Below, piece after piece: positions 55,975 to 64,000 of a DNA stretch of 64,000 nucleotides (the stretch's first letter is position 1; each line of letters begins with the position of its first letter). This DNA comes from Vibrio sp. Of7-15 (GTDB lineage: Bacteria > Pseudomonadota > Gammaproteobacteria > Enterobacterales > Vibrionaceae), in contig NZ_JAKRGH010000007.1 of NCBI RefSeq assembly GCF_022347565.1, forward strand, positions 124,001-188,000. The letters are read 5' to 3'. Below the pieces are notes generated by a model. It worked only from the letters and a program-made list of their open reading frames with translations, made no database searches and had not been told where the DNA came from. A program made the translations under genes and the position numbers.

Positions 55975-56359
55975 AGGAATACTCCCTTCCCATTGACTAC
56001 TAATATACAACCAATTTGTGTAATGGCTGAGCAGACTACCTGAGGTATTTAGTCGATACAATCACCTGGGACAGGGGTAAAAGCTCATCAGAACAGTTAT
56101 TTTTATAAAATGAAAAACTAATGTTGAAAACAAGAGAGCTAAGTTGATGATTTGCATGTAAATCACTGATTTTATTAGAATATTTACTCTATTTTTTATT
56201 TCTGTGTGAGGTGGCGCACACTTTTTGAATTTACTTCATATGGGGGGATGTCACTCAGGTGGGCTGAGCACTTTATTAATGAAATTAAGGTTGTTTTTTA
56301 AAACATAAAAGCCCCACAATAGCCGCCATTAATCACTGCTATTTAGAGTTATTTTGAAC
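55975..56359. other. Divergent regulatory region between pfaR and pfaE
   Basis: A 385-bp AT-rich spacer. The minus strand has a TATATT -10 candidate at plus 56002-56007 for pfaR with a poor -35. GTGTG (56204-56208) and CACAC (56217-56221) form a small dyad followed by TTTTT. No gene is visible. Confidence 0.45.
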
Positions 56360-57157
56360 ATGAATTCGGTTCAACTTTGGTTTGCTTCTTTATTGTTTAC
56401 TGAAAGGGATTTAGCACAATTAGAAAGCCGTCGTTGGTGGCTATCTGATGATGAATTAGTCAAAGTTGAGCGTTATCGTAAAGCTGAGGATCGACAGAAA
56501 GCGCTGTTTGTTCGATGTTGTTTAAGAGCTGTTTTGTCACATTACTTTCCATTGCCGCCTAATGAATGGAAATTTGAATATGGTGATAAAGGCAAGCCAC
56601 GGTTGTGCCATACACAGAGATTGAGTTCGGGGATTGAATTTAATATCAGCCACAGTGGGGAGCATTTGGTCATTGCAGTGATGAAAAAAAATCATGCGGA
56701 TGATGTGATTGAATTAGGCGTTGATATTGAAAGAAGCCGCTCAGATATTCAAATTGCTTCTATTCTTCCTCATCATTTTACTTTATTTGAGCACTCAGAA
56801 TTACAGGCCTTACCGAGCGAGCAACAACGGCAACGCTTTTTCGATTTATGGGTACTAAAAGAGTCTTATATCAAAGCGAAAGGGCTGGGTTTAGCTTTGT
56901 CCTTAAAGTCGTTTGGTTTTGATTTGGTGTCGATGGTTCCAGAGCACTTATTAGTTGAAGGATCAGACATTTATTTAGAGTGCTACAGAGGAATTCAGTT
57001 ACAGTTACTCGCTCCTTCGCAAGATGGATCTGAGTGGAATGTGTTTTTTGGCCGAATAGATGATCACTACCGATTTGCCGTGAGCCTTAATGGTGTTGGT
57101 GGGATAATTTCAATGGAAGCGAGATTATTTGAGTTGTGGTCATCACCTTTTGGGTGA
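56360..57157 (+). CDS. pfaE: 4'-phosphopantetheinyl transferase PfaE (Sfp type)
   Basis: A 265-residue enzyme that transfers phosphopantetheine from CoA to the ACP serines of PfaA. The Sfp signatures are present: FEYGDKGKPRL, FNISHSGEHLVIAV (P1/His region), LGVDIERSR (Mg2+ Asp and Glu) and FFDLWVLKESYIKAKGLGLAL (W-x-x-K-E-x-x-x-K). Being next to pfaR and divergent from the pfa operon strongly suggests it is the dedicated activator. The start is ATG at 56360; an upstream in-frame TTG at 56354 is possible. The binding site is weak. Confidence 0.93.
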   Translation: MNSVQLWFASLLFTERDLAQLESRRWWLSDDELVKVERYRKAEDRQKALFVRCCLRAVLSHYFPLPPNEWKFEYGDKGKPRLCHTQRLSSGIEFNISHSGEHLVIAVMKKNHADDVIELGVDIERSRSDIQIASILPHHFTLFEHSELQALPSEQQRQRFFDLWVLKESYIKAKGLGLALSLKSFGFDLVSMVPEHLLVEGSDIYLECYRGIQLQLLAPSQDGSEWNVFFGRIDDHYRFAVSLNGVGGIISMEARLFELWSSPFG

Positions 57158-57283
57158 GTACTTTCAGTTATGGCTATGTCTATTTTTGTGATCTTTGTGG
57201 AGAGCTTTTCGCTGAATCGCGGTTATTGAGTGATATATTAAATGCGAACTGTATGACACATAAAATGGAAAGGTAGTTAAACC

Positions 57284-57778
57284 ATGCCAACAAAAGATCC
57301 TAATTCATTGGATAGAATAGATATAGAGATTCTGCGGGTACTGCAAAAACAGGGACGAATGCCCATTGTTGAATTGGCCAAATTAGTGAATTTAACCACA
57401 ACGCCATGTTCTGATCGGGTAAAGCGATTGGAAAAAGAGGGCTTTATTGCGGGTTACCATGCGGAGCTATGCCCTGATAAGTTAGGCTTTGAAGTTCAGG
57501 TTTTCATTCATATTCGCCTCGATCAATCGAATTTTTCCATCTTTGATAAGTTTGCCAAAGCGGCAGAGCTGATGCCTGAAATTGAAGAATGCTATTCTCT
57601 TTCTGGTGATTTTGACACCATGATCAAAGTACGAGTTAAAAACATGCGTGAATACCAAAAATTCATGTCTGCTAAGTTAGGCTCGTTACCTGGAATTATT
57701 CAAACTCGCAGTGAAGTAGTGATTGCGGAACATAAAAAATCGACAGGGCTTGATCCGGACTTAATTGCGTTACCATAA
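57284..57778 (+). CDS. Lrp/AsnC family transcriptional regulator
   Basis: A 164-residue regulator. The winged helix (about 10-65) contains LDRIDIEILRVLQKQGRMPIVELAKLVNLTTTPCSDRVKRLEKEGFIAGYHA. A RAM ligand-binding beta-alpha-beta domain (about 75-150) has FEVQVFIHIRL and ECYSLSGDFDTMIKVRVKNMREYQKFM. It probably senses an amino acid. It is 126 bp after pfaE in the same direction; whether it controls pfaE, the downstream MATE exporter or both is unknown. Confidence 0.9.
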   Translation: MPTKDPNSLDRIDIEILRVLQKQGRMPIVELAKLVNLTTTPCSDRVKRLEKEGFIAGYHAELCPDKLGFEVQVFIHIRLDQSNFSIFDKFAKAAELMPEIEECYSLSGDFDTMIKVRVKNMREYQKFMSAKLGSLPGIIQTRSEVVIAEHKKSTGLDPDLIALP

Positions 57779-57835
57779 TTGAGAGCCCGCGAAATTAGCC
57801 ATTAGTGAGGTAAATAGCTCTTACTAATTAACATC

Positions 57836-57881
57836 AGAGTCAGTAGAATGAGCGGTCATTCTGTTTTTTGGATCTGACTCT
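57836..57881 (+). terminator. Nested hairpin directly before the MATE start codon
   Basis: An inner stem AGAATGA (57845-57851)/TCATTCT (57856-57862) with TTTTTT resembles a terminator of the Lrp gene. An outer dyad AGAGTCAG (57836-57843) with CTGACTCT (57874-57881) ends one base before the ATG of the MATE gene. It could be a terminator, an attenuator or both. Confidence 0.6.
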
Positions 57882-59234
57882 ATGAGTGCCTCCACATCTT
57901 CATCTGTTGCTGAACATCGTCGTTTATCGCGTCAACTCTTTTCTATGACTTGGCCGATGATGTTTGGCATCTTATCGTTAATGAGCTTTCAACTGGTAGA
58001 CAGTGCTTTTATTGGTCAGCTTGGGGTATTACCGCTTGCTGCACAAGGATTTACCCTGCCAATGCAAATGGTGGTAATCGGTCTGCAAGTTGGGCTTGGC
58101 ATTGCCACCACCTCTTTGATTTCACGCGTGCTTGGCTCCGGTGAAATACAGCGAGCTCAGCAATTAGGAGGGCTTGTGGTGATCACCGGAGCTGTGGCGA
58201 TTTTTATTTTGTCATGGTTGATTTGGTTACTAAGAGGGCCAATTTTATTGCTGCTTGGCGCGCCTGAGAATGTAGCCCCTGTGATTGATGACTATTGGCC
58301 TGTGTGGTTGGCAAGTGCGTGGACAGGAGCAATGTTGTATTTCGCTTATAGCCTGTGCCGTGCCAATGGTAATACCATGTTACCCGGTAGCATGATGGTG
58401 GTTACGAGTCTTCTTAATATGGCGTTTGATCCGCTATTTATTTTTACCTTAGATATGGGGTTACAAGGTGCTGCTTGGGCAACTATTGCTGCGTTTGGTA
58501 TTGGCATGTTGGTGGTGTATCCCTTAGTCCTGAAAAGGCAGTGGATGACACTAAACTGGCAAGGTTTAGATATTGTCCCCTCCATTAAAGAGCTTGGTCA
58601 TATTATGGCACCTGCTATGTTGAGCCAGCTGCTTCCGCCAATTTCTTCTATGCTTGCGACAAAGCTGGTGGCGGGGTTTGGTGCCACTGCTGTAGCAGCT
58701 TGGGCATTAGGCTCGCGAGTGGAGTTCTTTTCGATTGTGGTTGTGTTGGCGATGACCATGTCGATGCCACCCATGATCGGCCGTATGTTAGGTGCAAAAG
58801 AGATCGGCAGTATTCGTACATTGGTGAATATTGCGGTGAAATTTATTTTGTTATTTCAGTTAACTATTGCGGCGATTTTGTTTGTGTTAGCCAACCCTAT
58901 TGCCAATTTACTGAGCAGTGAAGCCTCTGTGAGTGAAGTATTTTCCATGCATTTAGTTTGGATTCCATTTAGCTTAGGGCCATTAGGTGTGTGTATGCTA
59001 ATGGTGTCGGTATGTAATGCATTGGCATTGCCGATGAGGGCGCTGTGGATCTCCAGTTTGCGCTTATTTGTGTGCTTTTTACCGATGATTTGGTTAGGAA
59101 CACAGCTGTTTGGTTTGCAAGGCATTTTTATTGGTGCGACGTTAGGAAATATTGCCGCCGGCATTATGGCTTGGCTGCTGTATCAAAAGGCCATGCAGGC
59201 CACTCAAACTTCAGCTATGGTGACAGAGAAATAG
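57882..59234 (+). CDS. MATE family efflux transporter
   Basis: A 450-residue inner membrane protein with about 12 helices in two homologous halves, each beginning with a run such as FSMTWPMMFGILSLMSFQLVDSAFIGQLG and LGHIMAPAMLSQLLPPISSMLATKLVAGFG. MATE pumps export cationic drugs or metabolites using Na+ or H+ gradients. No obvious ribosome binding site is seen: only GGA at 57870-57872, behind the hairpin. Its substrate is unknown; the DinF-like subgroup is likely. A terminator follows. Confidence 0.9.
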   Translation: MSASTSSSVAEHRRLSRQLFSMTWPMMFGILSLMSFQLVDSAFIGQLGVLPLAAQGFTLPMQMVVIGLQVGLGIATTSLISRVLGSGEIQRAQQLGGLVVITGAVAIFILSWLIWLLRGPILLLLGAPENVAPVIDDYWPVWLASAWTGAMLYFAYSLCRANGNTMLPGSMMVVTSLLNMAFDPLFIFTLDMGLQGAAWATIAAFGIGMLVVYPLVLKRQWMTLNWQGLDIVPSIKELGHIMAPAMLSQLLPPISSMLATKLVAGFGATAVAAWALGSRVEFFSIVVVLAMTMSMPPMIGRMLGAKEIGSIRTLVNIAVKFILLFQLTIAAILFVLANPIANLLSSEASVSEVFSMHLVWIPFSLGPLGVCMLMVSVCNALALPMRALWISSLRLFVCFLPMIWLGTQLFGLQGIFIGATLGNIAAGIMAWLLYQKAMQATQTSAMVTEK

Positions 59235-59278
59235 CCAACTCTTCATAAGTTGAGTATGCTTCTGCGCAGTTATGGTTT

Positions 59279-59317
59279 AAAAATGCCTTGTTTAGTGATC
59301 TAAATAAGGCATTTTTT
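59279..59317 (+). terminator. Intrinsic terminator after the MATE gene
   Basis: AAATGCCTTGTTTA and TAAATAAGGCATTT arms followed by a T-run. Confidence 0.85.
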
Positions 59318-59390
59318 ATTGCCTGAATTACACCTTGTTACTCAAGAAAAACACATATAATGGCATGATCAGCTGAGTTTTATTCGTTTC

Positions 59391-59415
59391 AGTTGTTGCG
59401 CAATTTAGTTGTGCG
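59391..59415. promoter_or_regulatory. Palindromic element upstream of the glutathione peroxidase gene
   Basis: TTGCGCAA (59396-59403) followed by a near-repeat TTGTGCGC. It resembles the core of an OhrR-type peroxide-responsive box. It is a by-eye similarity only. Confidence 0.3.
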
Positions 59416-59456
59416 CTATATAGTGGCAATTAAAATACTATCAAGGAACGAATAAG

Positions 59457-59939
59457 ATGAGCGAATTTCACCAATTTTCCATGACTACCCTACAAAATAA
59501 ACCGCTAAATTTTTCTGACTTTGAAGGAAAAGTCGTTTTGGTGGTGAATACAGCCAGTAAATGTGGCTTTACCCCACAATACGAAGGCTTACAACAACTG
59601 CATAAAAAATATGCCGACCAAGGGCTGGTGATTGTAGGGTGCCCTTGTAATCAGTTTGGTAATCAAGAGCCGGGCAGTGCCAGTGATATTCAGGGAGAAT
59701 GTTTGATCAATTATGGTGTCGATTTCACCATAAGCGAAAAAATAGAAGTGAATGGGGAAGGCAGTCATCCTGTATTTGCTTACTTAAAGCAGCAGTTACC
59801 CGGTATGCTAGGTAATCGTATTAAATGGAATTTTACCAAATTTTTAGTGGGCAAAGATGGTAGTCCAATTAAGCGTTTTGCACCAATGACCAAACCTGAG
59901 GCATTGGAAAAACACATTCAGAAAGCGTTAGGGCAATAA
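59457..59939 (+). CDS. Glutathione peroxidase (BtuE-like, cysteine type)
   Basis: A 160-residue thiol peroxidase. The active-site motif is VVNTASKCGFTPQYEGLQQLH with the peroxidatic Cys near residue 37. The conserved NQFG block (GCPCNQFGNQEPG) and the IKWNFTKFLVGKDG segment (Trp and Asn of the catalytic triad) are intact. It reduces hydrogen and lipid peroxides, useful in a cell rich in polyunsaturated lipids. AAGGAAC is a fair ribosome binding site. It is convergent with ugd. Confidence 0.93.
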   Translation: MSEFHQFSMTTLQNKPLNFSDFEGKVVLVVNTASKCGFTPQYEGLQQLHKKYADQGLVIVGCPCNQFGNQEPGSASDIQGECLINYGVDFTISEKIEVNGEGSHPVFAYLKQQLPGMLGNRIKWNFTKFLVGKDGSPIKRFAPMTKPEALEKHIQKALGQ

Positions 59940-59964
59940 GACGGTTTTAAAGTGACGAGCGGGT

Positions 59965-61134
59965 TTATTCATCGTTGCCAAAAATATCGCGAGAGTAAAC
60001 CTTATCTAGGACATCATGCAGCTCTGTGGTAATGCGGTTAGATACAATGACATCAACGTGCGATTTAAACTGGGCTAAATCTGTTGTAACGCTTGAGCCA
60101 TAAAACGTATCGTTATTGAGTAATGGTTCATAGACTAGGATCTCAATCCCTTTGGCTTTAAGCCTTCTCATGATGCCCTGAATGGAAGAGGCTCGGAAGT
60201 TATCTGAGTCCGCTTTCATTATTAATCGATAGATGCCAACTGTGTTTGGTTTACGTTTTAGGATTGAGTTTGTGACGAAGTCTTTACGCGTTTTATTTGT
60301 ATCCACAATGGCTTGGATTAAATTATTTGGCACATCTTGGTAGTTTGCTAATATCTGTTTTGTGTCTTTGGGTAAGCAATATCCGCCATAACCAAACGAG
60401 GGATTGTTGTAATGCGTTCCGATACGTGGGTCTAAACATACCCCGGAAATAATTTGCTTGGTATCGAGGTTATGGCTTTCGGCGTAGGAATCGAGCTCAT
60501 TGAAAAAGGCAACACGCATAGCAAGGTAGGTGTTCGAGAACAGTTTCACCGCTTCGGCTTCAGTTGAATCGGTTAGAATTACTTCAATATCCTGCTTTAT
60601 CGCCGCAGATTGCATTATCTCGGCAAATTCATGGGCTCTTTGACTACGCTCACCCACAATAATTCTTGAAGGGTATAAGTTATCGTACAGTGCTTTCCCT
60701 TCACGTAAAAACTCAGGTGAGAACATGAGACTATGGCAATTGAATTCTTGTTTGGTTTGATGGGTAAATCCAACGGGAACGGTTGATTTAATGACGATAT
60801 GAGCTGTAGGGTTTATTGCTAGTACATCTTGAATGACGGATGTGACACTTGAGGTATCAAAACAATTGGTGTCGGTATCGTAGTTGGTTGGCGTGGCAAC
60901 AATGACATAATCCGCGTCTTGATAAGCGTGTTGTTTGTTGGTGGTGGCTTGTAGTGTCAGTGGCTTGTTTGCTAAATAGTGTTCAATATCGTTATCTTTT
61001 ATTGGGCATAAGTCATTGGCCAATAGCTCGATACGGTCTTGAGCAATGTCGTATACTGTGACTTTGTTTTTCTGCGCCAAAAGTACAGCATTAGATAATC
61101 CAACATAACCTGTACCCACAATCGTTATATTCAT
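59965..61134 (-). CDS. ugd: UDP-glucose 6-dehydrogenase
   Basis: A 389-residue NAD-dependent enzyme oxidising UDP-glucose to UDP-glucuronate, a precursor for capsule, exopolysaccharide and modified lipid A. The N-terminal Rossmann motif [18 protein letters not shown], the [10 protein letters not shown] segment, the [11 protein letters not shown] motif, [18 protein letters not shown], and the catalytic [17 protein letters not shown] (Cys) are all present. The length is typical of the short bacterial form. It is monocistronic here, with no polysaccharide genes adjacent. Confidence 0.96.
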   Translation of the reverse strand: MNITIVGTGYVGLSNAVLLAQKNKVTVYDIAQDRIELLANDLCPIKDNDIEHYLANKPLTLQATTNKQHAYQDADYVIVATPTNYDTDTNCFDTSSVTSVIQDVLAINPTAHIVIKSTVPVGFTHQTKQEFNCHSLMFSPEFLREGKALYDNLYPSRIIVGERSQRAHEFAEIMQSAAIKQDIEVILTDSTEAEAVKLFSNTYLAMRVAFFNELDSYAESHNLDTKQIISGVCLDPRIGTHYNNPSFGYGGYCLPKDTKQILANYQDVPNNLIQAIVDTNKTRKDFVTNSILKRKPNTVGIYRLIMKADSDNFRASSIQGIMRRLKAKGIEILVYEPLLNNDTFYGSSVTTDLAQFKSHVDVIVSNRITTELHDVLDKVYSRDIFGNDE

Positions 61135-61471
61135 GTTTTCTCACTCAGTTTTTATGACAGTGTTTGTATCACGACACAAACAGAAGTGCGTTTCATTTAA
61201 AGTTGTTTTTAAGGCGTTTATTTCTACTACCTTAACTGCTGTGATTAATGTTAATCGACTTATGTTGCAGAATTTTGTGAGTAAAAAAATCTGTGGTTTT
61301 CTCGGTCACTTTTAGTGGGAATGAAAAGTTGCGGGTTAACCTAGTTAAGGAGGTTTTGCTAACGAGAACGCAGTAGGGTGAAAAAGAGCATGTACTATGA
61401 TTAATAGATAATAACAACAAACACAGTAGGCTAAAGCGAGTTTGAGAATATATTAACCATAGGGATGCGCT
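61135..61471. other. Divergent spacer between ugd and the binding protein gene
   Basis: A 337-bp AT-rich region. It contains TTAACctaGTTAA (61336-61348) and a full AGGAGG (61347-61352) followed by a six-codon TTG frame, which could be a leader. No clear promoter or JUMPstart/ops motif is seen. Confidence 0.4.
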
Positions 61472-62233
61472 ATGTGGCTAAATCTCATGAAGTTCGTACT
61501 TTGCGGGTGTTTTCTGTTTTGGACTACAGCTGGATCTTCTCGAGTATTGCAATTAGTTACTTTGGAATACCCGCCATATGAATACCAAGAAGATCAGAAA
61601 GTTAAAGGTATTGCGGTTGATATTATAAGAGAAGCATTTCGACGTTTATCCCAGCCTATTGAGATAAAAATTCTGCCTTGGCCTCGGGCAATCAGTTATA
61701 TTGAAAATGGTAAAGCAGACGCGATTTTTACTGCATTCAAAAACCCTCACCGTGAAACCTTTGCCGATTATTCAAACGAAGTGCTGTTTCCTCAGACCAT
61801 TTCTCTTTTTGTTCGCGCCAATTCAAGCATCGTGTATGACGGTCAGCTCAGCAGCTTACAGCCTTATTCTGTCAGTGTTACGAATCAAGTCAGTTATGGT
61901 CAGCGCTTTGATACGGCAGTCAAAGAAGGCGTATTAACGAAAATTAAAATTAATAATTCAGGTAAACAGAGTGCAAAAATGTTGTTGGCTCGACGAGTGG
62001 ATATCTGGATCAGTAACAAATATGGCGCTTTACATATTGCGAATCAGTTAAATCAATTGGAAAAAATTCGAGTTTTAGAACCCGATATACAAAGTGTACC
62101 TAGTTACATTGCTTTTTCTAAAAAGCGAAATTTAACACACGTGAGAGATAAGCTTGATGTGGTGTTAAAAGCCATGAAGGAAGATGGTAGCTACGAGCGA
62201 ATAATTAATAGCTATTTTTTAATAAAGCGGTAA
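61472..62233 (+). CDS. Periplasmic solute-binding protein, orphan (paralogue of 35482)
   Basis: A 253-residue secreted protein with a signal peptide (LMKFVLCGCFLFWTTAGSS). It is a family 3-like binding protein: LVTLEYPPYEYQED, GIAVDIIREAFRRLSQPIEIKILPWPRA, ISYIENGKADAIFTAFKNPHRETFADYS. It shares the ILPW-x-RA motif and the DA-F-x-A pattern with the protein at 35482, so the two are probable paralogues. AGGGA lies 6 nt before the ATG. No permease or ATPase gene is adjacent. It may serve as a sensor input instead of transport. Confidence 0.85.
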   Translation: MWLNLMKFVLCGCFLFWTTAGSSRVLQLVTLEYPPYEYQEDQKVKGIAVDIIREAFRRLSQPIEIKILPWPRAISYIENGKADAIFTAFKNPHRETFADYSNEVLFPQTISLFVRANSSIVYDGQLSSLQPYSVSVTNQVSYGQRFDTAVKEGVLTKIKINNSGKQSAKMLLARRVDIWISNKYGALHIANQLNQLEKIRVLEPDIQSVPSYIAFSKKRNLTHVRDKLDVVLKAMKEDGSYERIINSYFLIKR

Positions 62234-62502
62234 GTTTCTTATTCGTTGTTTTAGATCAATGACTTACTAATATTACTGTGATCGTATTATTTGGTTATTA
62301 ATTCTAATTTTAAATATTAAATAAGTCCTGTTAACTATTTATAAGTATAAAACTGGTATCAATATCTAATATTTTTTATATATTAGGTTTAATTAACTAT
62401 TTAGAATTCTTTTTTCTACTTAGATCTCAGGTTGGTGAAATGATCGGTGTTATGGTGCGCGAGCATTAACTCTAATTCATTCATAAACAAAAGAGATTGG
62501 TT

Positions 62503-63978
62503 ATGTGGAATAAACTGAATAAATCAATGATGTTCTGCCAGATGATGTTTGGCTTATCGTTTTATGGTGTGATGGTTATCTTGACCCGTTTCTTCTTAGA
62601 AGATCTGCAATACAGTGAAGCAGATACGATGATGGTTGTCGGGGCTTTTTCATCAATAGGGCCATTGTTTGCTATTGCGGGTGGCTTTATTGCTGATAAA
62701 TTTTTGGGTGCATATCGTTCATTGACTATCAGTTACGCTGGTTTTACGAGTGGTTATGTTCTTTTAGTTCTGGGGGCATCCACAACGAATATTCCGCTCA
62801 GCCTTGTTGGTATTGCCTTAGCGAGTTATGCACGAGGATTAATGTCTCCATCTTATCCAAGCCTTTATAAACGCACCTTTGCAACAGAAGAAGATTTTGA
62901 AAATGGCTTTCCAGTTAACTATTCCGTTAACAATGTGGGGGCACTATTGGGACAGTACCTGTTCCCTATGTTTGTGCTTGTGATTGGCTTTAACGGTAGT
63001 TTTATGTTATCGATGGGCATGGCATGTGCTGCATTGATTGTTTTAATTTCGTTTCGTAAGCAATTACTGACGGTTGGGGCTGAGATTGATAAAAAGCCAG
63101 TGAGTGCGAAAAATTGGTCTATTTTCGTGGCGATCTCCATTGCCATGATTGGTTTGGTATTTTTCATGTTCTCGAATATGGAAATTGGTAAAAACATTGT
63201 TTATGCCATTGGTATTGCAGCGATTGGTTACTTCATCACATTGATGTTTAAGGCGAAAAAGTCAGATGCGTTGAAAATGGGTACTATCTTGATTATGACG
63301 GTACTCACCACGGCTTTTTTTGTTTATTACGGGCAGATGATGACGTCTATGACCATGGTGACCATAAATACCATGCGTGGTGATTTATTCGGCATTATTC
63401 CTATTGTTCCTGAAGCTTCAATGGCCATGAATCCACTGTGGTGTATTGTGGCAGGGCCTGTGATTGCTATGACATTTTCTTCATTAGAAAAACGAAACAT
63501 TAATTTTTCTACGGCGACTAAAGTGGGTTTTGCGTTTATCTTTACCGCCATTGCATTTGGTATTTTGACTGCTGCCGTTATGATGATTGGTCCTGATGTG
63601 GTTATTCGTCCTGAAGTGTTTTTAGCGATTCATTTTTTCCAAGCGTTTGCAGAAGTGATTGTGGGCAGTTTGGTGGTGGCGTTCATTCTTTCAGTGGCAC
63701 CTAAGCATATTGAGAATTTTTCCGTTAGCTTATTTTCGGTAGCGATAGCACTGAGCGGTATTGTTGGTGCGGTATTCTCGACTTCTATTGCCTTAGAGAA
63801 AGGACAGGAAATTACACAAGACATCGTGAAAACCGTTTATGGTGGCTATTTTAGTACGTTGACCATCTTGGCGGTTGTTATGGTTATAGTGGCATTTATT
63901 GCCTCGTTTGTTATTCGTAAAATGCTCGCGAGCAGTGAAGCATCGTCTGACATGGTGCTCTCGCAAGCGGAAAGCTAA
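62503..63978 (+). CDS. POT-family (PTR2) MFS transporter, atypical
   Basis: A 491-residue, 12-14 helix transporter. The GGFIADKFLGAYRSLTISYAG segment is the POT signature following TM2. The N-terminal helix reads CQMMFGLSFYGVMVIL where POTs normally have E-x-x-E-R-F-x-Y-Y-G, so the proton-coupling acidic and arginine residues are missing. Helical spans continue with FFVYYGQMMTSMTMVTINTM and IHFFQAFAEVIVGSLVVAF. Canonical members import di- and tripeptides with protons; this one may use another mechanism or substrate. The start is ATG at 62503, with AAGAGA upstream, rather than a TTG two codons earlier. Confidence 0.85.
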   Translation: MWNKLNKSMMFCQMMFGLSFYGVMVILTRFFLEDLQYSEADTMMVVGAFSSIGPLFAIAGGFIADKFLGAYRSLTISYAGFTSGYVLLVLGASTTNIPLSLVGIALASYARGLMSPSYPSLYKRTFATEEDFENGFPVNYSVNNVGALLGQYLFPMFVLVIGFNGSFMLSMGMACAALIVLISFRKQLLTVGAEIDKKPVSAKNWSIFVAISIAMIGLVFFMFSNMEIGKNIVYAIGIAAIGYFITLMFKAKKSDALKMGTILIMTVLTTAFFVYYGQMMTSMTMVTINTMRGDLFGIIPIVPEASMAMNPLWCIVAGPVIAMTFSSLEKRNINFSTATKVGFAFIFTAIAFGILTAAVMMIGPDVVIRPEVFLAIHFFQAFAEVIVGSLVVAFILSVAPKHIENFSVSLFSVAIALSGIVGAVFSTSIALEKGQEITQDIVKTVYGGYFSTLTILAVVMVIVAFIASFVIRKMLASSEASSDMVLSQAES

Positions 63979-64000
63979 ATGGATGAGTCTTTTTTGAGGT

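Noticed and set aside
61135..61471. JUMPstart/ops element for a polysaccharide operon upstream of ugd
   Set aside because: No GGCGGTAG-type motif is found on either strand.

Overview
The window is a chromosomal segment from a marine gammaproteobacterium, most likely a Vibrionaceae member of the Photobacterium/Vibrio type. I infer this from a complete pfaR-pfaA-pfaB-pfaC-pfaD omega-3 fatty acid synthase locus, a Vibrio-style glgC-glgA pair, a stand-alone second EF-G gene, moderate-to-low GC and typical gammaproteobacterial tRNAs. No phage, CRISPR array or intact insertion sequence is visible, so this looks like ordinary chromosome with a few accessory blocks.

Layout. 1-5 kb: the tail of a YfcC-type transporter, a family 2 glycosyltransferase with a DedA/LssY_C fusion protein, and a convergent membrane diguanylate cyclase. 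5-8 kb: glycogen synthesis genes glgC and glgA. 8-12 kb: a cation diffusion facilitator, a flavin-binding PNPOx-like protein divergent from a MocR/PdxR-type regulator with a direct-repeat operator between them, and a DnaQ-like exonuclease. 11.8-12.2 kb: a three-tRNA operon (Ser-Phe-Asn) with a strong promoter. 12.2-15.1 kb: a long structured leader and the EF-G gene. 15-17.5 kb: a cyclase-family metal hydrolase, an alpha/beta hydrolase and a DUF2058 protein.

17.5-32.6 kb: the full NADH:quinone oxidoreductase (complex I) operon on the minus strand, nuoA-B-CD-E-F-G-H-I-J-K-L-M-N, led by a two-CBS-domain protein. The genes are tightly packed with many ATGA overlaps and end at a bidirectional terminator. 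Most Vibrionaceae rely on Na+-NQR, so a complete proton-type complex I is notable.

32.8-38 kb: a YbgC-like thioesterase, a sodium:alanine symporter, a periplasmic binding protein with no transporter, and an unusual asparagine-synthetase-like protein lacking the glutaminase cysteine. 38-57.2 kb: pfaD, pfaC, pfaB, pfaA and pfaR on the minus strand, with the phosphopantetheinyl transferase that activates the PfaA carrier proteins (pfaE) divergent from pfaR. Together these six genes form a self-contained system for making EPA- or DHA-type polyunsaturated fatty acids. PfaA carries five tandem acyl carrier domains.

57-64 kb: an Lrp/AsnC regulator, a MATE exporter preceded by a hairpin that abuts its start codon, a glutathione peroxidase, UDP-glucose dehydrogenase, a second orphan periplasmic binding protein related to the first, and a POT-family transporter without the usual ExxER proton-coupling motif.

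All functional names rest on motif recognition by eye. No database search was run.
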